This document shows positions 46,815 to 55,028 of a stretch of 64,000 nt of DNA, one piece after another (the first letter of the stretch is position 1; the number at the start of each line of letters is the position of its first letter). The notes under the pieces were generated by a model. It was not told the origin of the DNA, did no database searches, and was given only the letters and a program-made list of their open reading frames with translations. The stretch comes from Thalassoroseus pseudoceratinae. Lineage in GTDB: Bacteria; Planctomycetota; Planctomycetia; Planctomycetales; Planctomycetaceae. The stretch is taken from NCBI RefSeq assembly GCF_011634775.1, contig NZ_JAALXT010000007.1:310001-374000 (forward strand), given 5' to 3'. A program made the position numbers and the translations under genes.

Positions 46815-47990
46815 ATGACCGAACTTGCCGACGTTCCGATGCTTGCTGCCGAACTTCCTGCAGCATTGGCTCCACTTCGCGAGGAAATTCTCGCGGAGTT
46901 GGTTTTGCTCAGCCAGATTCCTTCCCCGACCGGTGAGGAAAGTCGCCGCGTCGAGCATATTCTCAACCGTTTCGTTGAAGCCGGCGTGCCTGAAGCGGGT
47001 CAGGATGAGAAGGGCAACGCCGCCGGATTTCTTCCCGGGCGTGTCGGCGACCGCACGATCATGGTGGTGGCTCATCTCGACACCATCGTGCCCAGCAACA
47101 TCGATCACAATGTCGAAGTGTCCTCCGATCGGATCATCGGTCCGGGCATTAGCGACAACGCCACTGGCGCGACGGTCATTTCGATGTTGCCGAACTGTCT
47201 CGACCATCTCGGTTTGAAGTTCGATTCAAATATTTCGCTGCTTGGAACGGTCAATTCGCTCGACCGCAGTCACGACAGCGGCTTGCGGTTCCACCTGGAA
47301 AACATGGTGCACCCCGTGGACGCCGGTATTTGCGTCGAGGGTGTGCAACTCGGGCGACTCAACTATTTCTCGATCGGCACACTCCGAGGCCGCATCGATT
47401 GCGATGTGCGGTTCGAAGGGAACTATCAGTCTCGCAGTTACGGGTCGCAAAGCGCGATCGCCGTGCTGAATCATATTATCAACCGCATCCTAGCCATCGA
47501 AGTTCCACAACGGCCGTTCACGAAAATCAGTATTAATCGCGTTCGGGCCGGTGTGAGTTACGATGTGGAACCCGACCACGCGGAACTTGGTTTCGAAGTG
47601 AACAGCCACGACGACGCCCGCATCGATCGTATCGAAACGGAGATTCAAGAAATCGTCGCGGAAGTTGCCGCCCGCAATGCCGTGGATGCGAAGCTTGATA
47701 GTTTCTTCCGACGCCGAGCTGGTGGGATTGGGTTTTCCCATCCGCTTGTGAAGTCCACGATTGAAGTGATGGAAGCACTCGGTATTTCGCCCGATCAAGG
47801 GCATAGCCCTTCGGAACTTTCCGAGTTCATCGCCCGAGGAATTCCCGCGGTCACGCTCGGCATCACCACCGGCGAGAAAAACCGCAAGAAACCCGACTAT
47901 GTTTACATCGACCCCATCCTGAAAGGTGTTGCCCAAATCGTGGGTGTGTTGCTAGCAATCGATCGGGGAATTGCAGAAGAGGTCACGTAG
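46815..47990 (+). CDS. M20-fold peptidase homologue with degenerate metal site
   Basis: A 391-residue protein with the M20/M28 layout: the first metal motif AHLDT and the bridging Asp in GISDNATG are present. However, the Glu-Glu general-base pair is replaced by SLDRSHDSG, the late metal His is missing (KKPDYVYID), and the dimer-domain His in the GxxxH segment is replaced (GNYQSRSYGSQS). These losses point to a non-hydrolytic or altered enzyme. It could also be an under-described branch. GTG 46806 precedes ATG 46815 in frame. The gene diverges from the haem protein gene. Confidence 0.75.
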   Translation: MTELADVPMLAAELPAALAPLREEILAELVLLSQIPSPTGEESRRVEHILNRFVEAGVPEAGQDEKGNAAGFLPGRVGDRTIMVVAHLDTIVPSNIDHNVEVSSDRIIGPGISDNATGATVISMLPNCLDHLGLKFDSNISLLGTVNSLDRSHDSGLRFHLENMVHPVDAGICVEGVQLGRLNYFSIGTLRGRIDCDVRFEGNYQSRSYGSQSAIAVLNHIINRILAIEVPQRPFTKISINRVRAGVSYDVEPDHAELGFEVNSHDDARIDRIETEIQEIVAEVAARNAVDAKLDSFFRRRAGGIGFSHPLVKSTIEVMEALGISPDQGHSPSELSEFIARGIPAVTLGITTGEKNRKKPDYVYIDPILKGVAQIVGVLLAIDRGIAEEVT

Positions 47991-48010
47991 CAGGAATAAC
48001 CAATACCCCG

Positions 48011-48283
48011 TTGCGTTTCCTCGGAGATTTTGCTCGGTTTGCAGGTGCGGCACTTCTTATCCTGATTGCCTTGCCAGCAGCAATGCTTGCGTACAATGCT
48101 GGAGACTTCCTGTATTCTCAACCAGACTCGCTAGGAGATTATGGGAACTATACAGAAAGACTTTATATCGTTGCCGGATTCTATCTCAATCCGAATGAGG
48201 CACTCATAGGTGATGTACTTTGTTGTGTTGTTTGTTTGATATCTAGCTCACTTCTCATGTATTCGCGACGTCGTTCTTTCTAA
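48011..48283 (+). CDS. small two-helix membrane protein, hypothetical
   Basis: A 90-residue product with two hydrophobic segments (about 12-28 and 63-84) separated by a polar loop, and a basic C-terminal end (YSRRRSF). The only start at this end is TTG 48011, with a weak AGGA 13 nt upstream. It sits between the M20-like gene and gpgS on the same strand. No family is recognised. Base composition is lower in G+C than the preceding gene. Confidence 0.45.
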   Translation: MRFLGDFARFAGAALLILIALPAAMLAYNAGDFLYSQPDSLGDYGNYTERLYIVAGFYLNPNEALIGDVLCCVVCLISSSLLMYSRRRSF

Positions 48284-48313
48284 CTCTCTCAAGACTTTAG
48301 CCCCTAGCCGATC

Positions 48314-49306
48314 ATGACTCCCGAACAGTGGCTCCAAGACCGCACTTATCATCATTCCAATTTTTGGAACTTGCGTTGGCTCGTCGAAGAGAAGAAACGC
48401 CAGGGACTCACGATCTCACTATGTTTGCCGACATTGAATGAAGCGAAAACCGTCGGCAAAGAAATCATTCTGCTCAAGAGCGAACTCTATGATCGCTATC
48501 CTTTGATTGATGAGATTGCCGTCATCGATTCGGGGAGTACTGATGGCACCCGAGAAATCGCGGCGAGTTTCGGAGCCGATGTCTATCTCGCGGAAGACTG
48601 TCTTCCCGAACTGGGCAACCGACGGGGGAAAGGTGAGAACCTATGGAAAGCTCTGTATCTACTCAAAGGTGATATTATCGTCTATGTCGATTCGGACATT
48701 AACAATATTCACCCGCGGTTCGTCTATGGTTTAATCGGTCCGCTCATCAAAGAACCCGAAGTGCAGTATGTCAAAGCGTTCTATGATCGACCGTTAGCGT
48801 TCTCGCAAGGCATTCGTCCCACCGGTGGGGGCCGTGTGACGGAAATCCTAGTTCGTCCGTTGTTTAGTCTGTTCTATCCGGAACTCACGCCAATCATTCA
48901 ACCACTATCCGGTGAATATGCAGGGCGGCGAAGCATCTTGGAACAGATTCCATTTCCCGTGGGTTATGGTGTCGAAACAGCGATGCTGATTGATATCTAC
49001 GAGAAACACGGACTCGCAGCTTTTGCACAAACTGACCTCGATACCCGCGTGCATCGCAATCAAGAAACGGTCGCTCTTGGTCGGATGGCGTTTGGGATTC
49101 TGCGAGCCTTCTTCAACCGCTTGACCGCTCGGGAACGTGCTCAGTTTCCGTATGAACTTGCAGATATCATGCGACAACCGAAAGTCGATCAAGGCAAGTT
49201 TGAACAATCCGAATACAAGATCGAAGAGTTTGAACGCCCGCCAATGGTGGAAATTGCAGCCTATCTGGAGAAATTCCATCAAGCGGCTCAATCCGAGTCC
49301 GAGTGA
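48314..49306 (+). CDS. gpgS: glucosyl-3-phosphoglycerate synthase (GT81 type)
   Basis: A 330-residue inverting-fold GT-A enzyme that transfers a sugar from an NDP-sugar to 3-phosphoglycerate. Motifs: PTLNE (39-43), DSGSTDGT near 72, the metal-binding DSD at 126-128, PLSGEYAGRR near 199, and GYGVETAMLIDIY with a late RVHRN. The order matches mycobacterial GpgS closely. The expected phosphatase partner GpgP is not present here. A second glycosyltransferase starts 12 nt downstream, so the two probably act in one pathway, such as glucosylglycerate or a derived glycolipid or glycan. Confidence 0.88.
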   Translation: MTPEQWLQDRTYHHSNFWNLRWLVEEKKRQGLTISLCLPTLNEAKTVGKEIILLKSELYDRYPLIDEIAVIDSGSTDGTREIAASFGADVYLAEDCLPELGNRRGKGENLWKALYLLKGDIIVYVDSDINNIHPRFVYGLIGPLIKEPEVQYVKAFYDRPLAFSQGIRPTGGGRVTEILVRPLFSLFYPELTPIIQPLSGEYAGRRSILEQIPFPVGYGVETAMLIDIYEKHGLAAFAQTDLDTRVHRNQETVALGRMAFGILRAFFNRLTARERAQFPYELADIMRQPKVDQGKFEQSEYKIEEFERPPMVEIAAYLEKFHQAAQSESE

Positions 49307-49318
49307 GCCGAGTGACCG

Positions 49319-50857
49319 ATGAATCTTGCGATTCTGCATTACCACCTCAACCCCGGTGGCGTGACGAGAGTGATTGCGAGCCATTTGCTCGCACTGGATT
49401 CGATACTCGAAGCCGATGATCGCTGGCGTGTTGTCGTCTTCCATGGCGGACGGGCTGCCGGATGGCCGCCGAATCTTGCAAGCCAGCTCAAACACATCGA
49501 TCTGGAACTGCATGTCATTCCTGAGTTGGAATACGACGCCGAGCGAACTCATTCCCTCGGTTCAGTTCTCCCGGCAATTGCGAGTCGTTTGAAGTCCTAT
49601 GGCTTTGAGGCTAGCAATACGCTGTTGCATGTCCACAATCACTCGCTTGGCAAGAATGCGGATCTATTGCCGGCCCTATGCTCGTTGATTCGTGATGGCT
49701 ACCCGTGTCTATTGCAACCTCATGACTTTGCGGAAGATTTTCGGTCGGCGAACTATCGTCATCTCGTTCACACACTGGGTAGGGATGTTTTCGAGCAGTC
49801 GGCATATCCCATTGCCGAGAATGTTCACTATGCTTTGTTGAATCGGCGTGACCGAACAATCTTGCAAACTGCCGGGGTGCCTAGCAAGCAACTTCATTTC
49901 CTACCCAACCCAGTTGATGAGGTACCCACTAGCAACCGACAGGAGTCGCGTGAACAACTCGATCAGAAACTAGGCGTGCGAGATTCCGAGACTTATCTTT
50001 TGTATCCTGTGCGCGGGATTCGTCGAAAGAATCTCGGAGAATTTGTGCTATGGTCGGAAGTGCTACGAAAGCGAGCGATCAAACTTGGAATCACACTAAC
50101 ACCGCTCAATCCGATTGAGAAGAACTACTACGACTCTTGGAGAAACTACGCTCAAGAACATGCGTTGCCCTGTGTGTTCGGAGCCGGTGACGACAACGGA
50201 CTCGCATTTGCCGATAATATGGCCGCTGCGGATGCGATTCTCACGACGAGTGTCGCCGAAGGGTTTGGGATGGTGTTCTTAGAGGCGTGGCTAGCGGGTC
50301 GTCCGTTGCTCGGACGGAACCTGCCTACCGTGACGGCTGACTTCGAGGATCAAGGCGTCGAGTTTCCAACTCTCTACGATTCTTGCGAAGTCAAAGTTGA
50401 TTGGTTTGATTTCAAGCGATATCAACGAGTGTTCGGCGATACGGTTTTGGATCTATCAAAGTCTTACGAACGCCTACCACCGAATCCACGCGAAATTCAA
50501 ACCGCAATCGAGTCACACATCCATGATGGTTGGATTGACTATGGTGATCTCGATGAATTGATGCAGTCTCAAGTGATTGACTTCATCCGCGAGAACAAAC
50601 CCGCGTGCGAGGAATTTGAAGCCCGTCACGCCGAGGTAATCGAAAGTTTCACGAGTCTGGAGGTAGGGTCGCTCGTGAAGACTAATGCGAATCGGGTTCG
50701 AACCGCCTATGGTCTTCAGGCATCCGGGCGGAACCTGTTCGAGATCTATCAATCAGTGATATCATCCGACCCGACGAGTATTGTCGGTCATCTGCCTGCA
50801 GAAATGGTCTTGGAGCAATTCTTAGACTATCGAAATTTGCGTCTCATCCGCACGTGA
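49319..50857 (+). CDS. GT4-like glycosyltransferase
   Basis: A 512-residue protein with a GT-B-type fold. The N-terminal Rossmann half starts LAILHYHLNPGGVTRV, with the glycine loop seen in GT4 enzymes, and the C-terminal half has the donor-binding segment TSVAEGFGMVFLEAWLAGRP, whose Glu residues match the E-x7-E motif. The last 130 residues are helical and unassigned. The start ATG lies 12 nt after gpgS, so the two are likely coupled. Acceptor and donor sugars are unknown. It could extend the glycerate-linked sugar. Confidence 0.8.
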   Translation: MNLAILHYHLNPGGVTRVIASHLLALDSILEADDRWRVVVFHGGRAAGWPPNLASQLKHIDLELHVIPELEYDAERTHSLGSVLPAIASRLKSYGFEASNTLLHVHNHSLGKNADLLPALCSLIRDGYPCLLQPHDFAEDFRSANYRHLVHTLGRDVFEQSAYPIAENVHYALLNRRDRTILQTAGVPSKQLHFLPNPVDEVPTSNRQESREQLDQKLGVRDSETYLLYPVRGIRRKNLGEFVLWSEVLRKRAIKLGITLTPLNPIEKNYYDSWRNYAQEHALPCVFGAGDDNGLAFADNMAAADAILTTSVAEGFGMVFLEAWLAGRPLLGRNLPTVTADFEDQGVEFPTLYDSCEVKVDWFDFKRYQRVFGDTVLDLSKSYERLPPNPREIQTAIESHIHDGWIDYGDLDELMQSQVIDFIRENKPACEEFEARHAEVIESFTSLEVGSLVKTNANRVRTAYGLQASGRNLFEIYQSVISSDPTSIVGHLPAEMVLEQFLDYRNLRLIRT

Positions 50858-50863
50858 TGTTCG

Positions 50864-51394
50864 TCACTGTGAAGTGTCGAAAGGTATATGCGTCAGTGAG
50901 TAAACGCGATCGGCGTGTGAGTAACCGGGGAGCACAACGTCATCGGTATGCGTCATCCCGAGTTTTTCCGCGACACGAATGGATCGATGATTATTAGGAT
51001 CGACTAATGCGATGAGTCGTTCGATGTTCAACCGCTCGAAGGCAAGGTCACGAACTGCGGTCGCCGCTTCGGTCGCATAACCTTGGCCCCAATACGCTTT
51101 CGCGAGTCGATAGCCGACTTCAATTTCCGGGCGACCGTTGATGTCCGCAAACCGCGAGAGACCACAAAAACCGATGACCTCTTGCGAATCTTTCAATTCA
51201 ATCGCCCAGTGCCCAAATCCTAGTTGCTTGTAGTTGTCAATCTGTCGCTCAATTCGCGTTCGGACCCACTCAATCGACTGCGGTCCGCGACCAAATCGCA
51301 TTACTTCGGCATCCCCGAAGACAGCCATCATGGGATCGGCATCCTTATGCGTGAACTGCCGTAGAATTATTCTGGCTGTGTCTAGAACAAACAT
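50864..51394 (-). CDS. GNAT acetyltransferase, RimJ/RimL-like
   Basis: A 176-residue single-domain protein. The start matches the RimJ/RimL group (TARIILRQFTHKDADPMMAVFGD), and the acetyl-CoA loop is seen in YWGQGYATEA, followed by IALVDPNNHRSIRVAEKLGM, the usual C-terminal block. Such enzymes acetylate protein N-termini or small amines. It converges on the glycosyltransferase gene, with 6 nt between the stops. No partner is evident. Confidence 0.88.
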   Translation of the reverse strand: MFVLDTARIILRQFTHKDADPMMAVFGDAEVMRFGRGPQSIEWVRTRIERQIDNYKQLGFGHWAIELKDSQEVIGFCGLSRFADINGRPEIEVGYRLAKAYWGQGYATEAATAVRDLAFERLNIERLIALVDPNNHRSIRVAEKLGMTHTDDVVLPGYSHADRVYSLTHIPFDTSQ

Positions 51395-51468
51395 CTGTAT
51401 GTAGTCTGGACGAGTCTGCGAAGTGTCACCTCTATCAAACCGGCGATCGAAATAGCGCTTCGTTAGCT

Positions 51469-52236
51469 CTAGAACACCATGTGATTCGGATCAACTCCGT
51501 AACCGAGTGGTTTCAATCGATGTTTCAGAAGTTCGATTGGGCTGGTTTGATGTAGCCTGTCGAATACTAATTTCCATTGGTGGACGTATTTGACTTGCTT
51601 GTCTGGATCAATGTGTCTTGGGTTTTCTATTCGCTTAATGCCAAGAAACTTCGCTATTTCGTCAAGCGTTTCTTGCGGACGATCAAGCAATTCTTCGTAG
51701 CGAACTAGTTGACATTGCTGAAGACGTTTCTTGTCAGATTCAAATAGTTCATTGCAGTGAATTGCGTGGACGATTGCCTCGAATTCCCCGCACGAACACC
51801 ATTCCTCCTTGGCAGTAGCATATCCGACGACGATTGGATGTCTGCGAATTACAATGAATTTTGCGTTGGGGAACAGTGCTTGGAGATAGCGAGTTCGAAT
51901 AATATTTGGTGGCGATTTTTCTATCAGAAGTGGTTTCTTGAGATCCCAGTAATTGCGCCATTGCGTTAATAGCCTCGAACGAGCGTTAGCTGCTACCGTT
52001 GGGTGGGTTTCATCCATATATGCTGAAGGATTGAAACCGAACCGGCCTGGACCGCCAAAATCTGCTGCAGTCGGAAACACATTTTGCAGATGCTGTCCCT
52101 CATCTTGTGGTTTCCTAGTGTTCTTGAATCCGCTGATTTCCTTGTGTTCTCTAAGTATTTCGTGAATTAGTGATGTACCGCTTTTGTGCAGACCACATAT
52201 GAATACAAATTGCTTACCCGTGAACAGTTTATCCAT
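51469..52236 (-). CDS. PAPS-dependent sulfotransferase
   Basis: A 255-residue protein with the 5'-phosphosulfate loop GLHKSGTS (15-22) and the 3'-phosphate site in FIVIRRHPIVVGYA. These identify a sulfotransferase that moves sulfate from PAPS to an acceptor, often a carbohydrate. The gene is clearly AT-richer than its neighbours: two counted lines have 38% and 43% G+C against 55% in a line of the next gene. That suggests recent acquisition. The three sulfatases in the window act in the opposite direction. Confidence 0.85.
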   Translation of the reverse strand: MDKLFTGKQFVFICGLHKSGTSLIHEILREHKEISGFKNTRKPQDEGQHLQNVFPTAADFGGPGRFGFNPSAYMDETHPTVAANARSRLLTQWRNYWDLKKPLLIEKSPPNIIRTRYLQALFPNAKFIVIRRHPIVVGYATAKEEWCSCGEFEAIVHAIHCNELFESDKKRLQQCQLVRYEELLDRPQETLDEIAKFLGIKRIENPRHIDPDKQVKYVHQWKLVFDRLHQTSPIELLKHRLKPLGYGVDPNHMVF

Positions 52237-52279
52237 TCTCAGAACCTGAATGTAACGTGAGTTTTGCCGGTCGAGTTGA

Positions 52280-53155
52280 TTAACGTGTTGAAACGGTTAC
52301 TACTTCAAATAACTTCCCCCAGTTTTTCCCGGTCACGAACAGCCGTTTGGATTGTTCGTCCCAGGCGATGCCGTTGAGGACGGCTTCTCGGTGGGGGCGA
52401 CGGGGGTGAAGACCGGTGAGGTTGACCCAACTGTTGACGGTGCCGGTTTTGGGGTCGATGCGGGCGATGTAGTCGGAGTGCCAGATGTTGGCCCAAATTT
52501 CTCCGTTGATGTATTCGAGTTCGTTCAAATTGTCGATCCGTCGGCGTCCATCAATGACACGAATCCGGCGGATGGTTTTGAAAGTCTTGGGGTCGATGAA
52601 CTCCAGATTGTAGCCGCCGTCACTGAGTATCAGATGCGTGCCATCGTGAGTGATGCCCCAACCTTGCCCGCGATAACGGAAGCGATCGACGGGTTGGAGT
52701 GTTTTCGCGTCGTAAACGAAACAGATACCGCTTTTCCACGTGAGTTGGTAGATGCGGTCACCCATCACTGTGATGCCTTCTCCGAAGACACGCGGCGATA
52801 GAGGTTGCTGACGAAGAACCCGGCCGGATTTCAGATCGACTTCGCGGAGCGATGATTGACCGTATTGCCCGGTGCCTTCGAGGAGAACACCGTCCGTGAT
52901 GACCAAGCCTTGCGTAAAGGCGTTGGCATCGTGCGGAAACTCATTGACGATGCGATATCCCACGACCGGTGCGGTTCCACTACCAAGACCCATCGCCCAG
53001 GCCGTGAAGATTCCGCCACCGACAAGCAGAAGCGAAGCGGCGAGGATGATCCAACGTCGCTTGGTGGTTGTGCCAATGTTGGCAACGTCATCGGGTGTGG
53101 GCGAAGCCGACGATTCCGAGGCAGTGATTGCATTTTCCATGAGCGTTCCGGCCAT
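52280..53155 (-). CDS. glutaminyl-peptide cyclotransferase (plant/bacterial beta-propeller type)
   Basis: A 291-residue protein with one N-terminal membrane anchor (about 33-55) and a five-bladed propeller. Family hallmarks are FPHDANAFTQGL near residue 75, LLEGTGQYGQSSLREVDL, EGITVMGDRIYQLTW and the closing LNGIAWDEQSKRLFVTGKNW. The enzyme converts N-terminal glutamine to pyroglutamate, stabilising exported peptides. An internal ATG at 53140 has a better ribosome site, so the first five residues are uncertain. It runs in the same direction as the NtrC-type regulator gene upstream, from which it is separated by a terminator. Confidence 0.9.
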   Translation of the reverse strand: MAGTLMENAITASESSASPTPDDVANIGTTTKRRWIILAASLLLVGGGIFTAWAMGLGSGTAPVVGYRIVNEFPHDANAFTQGLVITDGVLLEGTGQYGQSSLREVDLKSGRVLRQQPLSPRVFGEGITVMGDRIYQLTWKSGICFVYDAKTLQPVDRFRYRGQGWGITHDGTHLILSDGGYNLEFIDPKTFKTIRRIRVIDGRRRIDNLNELEYINGEIWANIWHSDYIARIDPKTGTVNSWVNLTGLHPRRPHREAVLNGIAWDEQSKRLFVTGKNWGKLFEVVTVSTR

Positions 53156-53248
53156 TCCGTGCGGGTCACGCGATTGGTGATTCGTTCCTTCGATGATACG
53201 CTTACGGATATCCGGGGATCAATGGCGGTTCGGTTGGCGATGACGCAA

Positions 53249-53276
53249 AGAAAAACCGCCGATTCTGGTCGGCGGT
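53249..53276 (-). terminator. Rho-independent terminator after the NtrC-type regulator gene
   Basis: Read on the minus strand, ACCGCCGA pairs with TCGGCGGT across a 6-nt loop and is followed by a T tract (TTTTTC). It lies 30 nt past the regulator stop codon and separates it from the cyclotransferase gene. Confidence 0.85.
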
Positions 53277-53305
53277 CTGAGTGAACGATGGAAATCGAAA
53301 CCGGA

Positions 53306-54706
53306 TTATTGAATCAATTGCTTTTCGCGTTCATACTCGATTTGGTATTTCTTCATTTTCTTATAGAGCGTCGTGCGGTTGATCCCGAGGGTACGGGCGG
53401 TGTTTTGACGGTTCCAACCGTTCGCTTCCAGAGCTTCCACGATGAGCTGGCGTTCCGGTTCGGCCATCGCTCGTTTGAGACTGCTGCCATTGGTGGGCAA
53501 CTCGAAGTTCTGCTCGATGGTGCGATGACCGCGGATGGATTCCGGCAGATCGTTCATCGTGATTTCATCGGACTTGGACAGCACAACCGCCCGTTCGACG
53601 ACATTGACCAACTCTCGCACGTTGCCGGGCCAATCGTACTGTTGCATGAGACGAATGGCCGCCGGGTCGAAACCTGAGACGTGCTTGCCGTTCTGCTCAT
53701 TGAACTGGTTGAGGTAGAAATCCGCGAGCAGGGGAATGTCGCCAATTCGCTCCCGCAGTGGCGGTTGCACCATCGAGATCACGTTGATGCGGTAATAGAG
53801 GTCTTCGCGGAACTGGCCGGCTTTGACCATTTCTTCCAAGTCGCCGTTGGTGGCGAGAATCAATCGCACGTCGACTTTGTGCGTTTTGTTGCCACCGACC
53901 GGTTCAAACTCTTTGTCTTGCAGCACTCGCAAGAGTTTGACTTGCAAGCTGGGTGGGGCGGTTGCGATTTCGTCGAGGAACAAAGTGCCGCCGTTGGCCG
54001 CGAGGAATTTCCCTTCTTTATCCTGCGTGGCTCCCGTGAACGAACCCTGCACGTGACCGAACAACTCGCTTTCGAGCAGGTTCTCCGGCAACGCTCCACA
54101 GGCGACTTCCACGAAGGGTTGATCGCGGCGGTCGGATTGCTGGTGAATCGCTCGGGCGGTCATGGTTTTGCCGGTGCCGCTCTCGCCGAGAATCAGCACG
54201 GTGGTTTTCGTGTCGGCCACACTTTCGATGAGGTCGAACATCTTGAGCATTTTATAATCGTGCCCGACGATGTTCTTCATGCCGAACCGCTGATCGAGTT
54301 GGGCTTTGAGCGATTTGTTTTCTTCGACGATGCGACGTTGACCGATCGCCCGTTGGATGGCGAGTTGGAGTTCTTCGTCGATCACGGGTTTTGTGAGGTA
54401 ATCGAAGGCCCCGAGCCGAATCGCTTCGACGGCACTTTCGATGGTTCCGTAACCGGTCAGCAGAATCACTGCGGTTTGTGGTTGTTCTTTGACGGCCCAT
54501 TCGAGAAGGTGAAAGCCATCGGCGTCGGGCAGGTTGACATCGCAAATGACGGCTTCGAAACGGAAGTCCCGCATGCGGTTGATGGCGTCTTCGCAGGTGG
54601 TTGCGGTTTCGGTGCGATGACCGAGACTCCGCAAATAATCAGCCATTGCTTCGACGATATGACGGTCGTCATCGACGACCAGCAGCGAACCTTGGGCGTG
54701 TTTCAT
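53306..54706 (-). CDS. sigma-54-dependent NtrC-family response regulator
   Basis: A 466-residue regulator with three domains. The receiver domain has the acidic pocket VVDDD and the phospho-acceptor Asp56 in [10 protein letters not shown]. The AAA+ domain shows Walker A GESGTGKT, the sigma-54 contact loop as GSFTGA (usual GAFTGA), and Walker B LFLDEI. The C-terminal Fis-type helix-turn-helix ends in [18 protein letters not shown]. It activates transcription from -24/-12 promoters on phosphorylation. No histidine kinase gene is adjacent, so its partner is elsewhere. The ATG at 54706 begins right before the receiver domain. A terminator follows the gene. Confidence 0.95.
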   Translation of the reverse strand: MKHAQGSLLVVDDDRHIVEAMADYLRSLGHRTETATTCEDAINRMRDFRFEAVICDVNLPDADGFHLLEWAVKEQPQTAVILLTGYGTIESAVEAIRLGAFDYLTKPVIDEELQLAIQRAIGQRRIVEENKSLKAQLDQRFGMKNIVGHDYKMLKMFDLIESVADTKTTVLILGESGTGKTMTARAIHQQSDRRDQPFVEVACGALPENLLESELFGHVQGSFTGATQDKEGKFLAANGGTLFLDEIATAPPSLQVKLLRVLQDKEFEPVGGNKTHKVDVRLILATNGDLEEMVKAGQFREDLYYRINVISMVQPPLRERIGDIPLLADFYLNQFNEQNGKHVSGFDPAAIRLMQQYDWPGNVRELVNVVERAVVLSKSDEITMNDLPESIRGHRTIEQNFELPTNGSSLKRAMAEPERQLIVEALEANGWNRQNTARTLGINRTTLYKKMKKYQIEYEREKQLIQ

Positions 54707-55028
54707 GGTGAATCTCTCAAAGGGTGTCGCCTCGCCGTCGGCAATCCGACTGGGCAAGGAAAATCAGGTGGTGTTAATCTTGGTGCATACGACATCCGAG
54801 CCAGGCGGCTAAACCGCCGGTGCGTCGTCCATGTTGTCTATCGTGCTGGTTGCTTTTCGAGAGGGTGCACAAACCTAGGCCACAGGTTGCGGTTGGTCAA
54901 CAATTTTCTCTTTGCGCGCGTTGGGTTTCGCCAACAAGTTGCCGAAACGCACTCGATTCGTGTTGAATTGGAACCACATCCCGATTCGTGTATCGTGAGA
55001 TGAGTCCTTCATTTAACGGATTGGAATT
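54707..55028. other. 322-nt intergenic region between the regulator and a sulfatase gene
   Basis: Divergent promoters are expected here. A short GGCGGCTAAACCGCC hairpin lies near 54813. I see no clear -24/-12 sigma-54 site, gene or terminator. Confidence 0.4.

Noticed and set aside
50690-50715. GGTTCGAACC-type sequence resembling a tRNA T-arm
   Set aside because: It lies inside the glycosyltransferase gene and no cloverleaf can be built around it.
53681-55003. A 440-codon plus-strand frame
   Set aside because: It is a mirror of the NtrC-type regulator gene, whose domains are unmistakable on the other strand.
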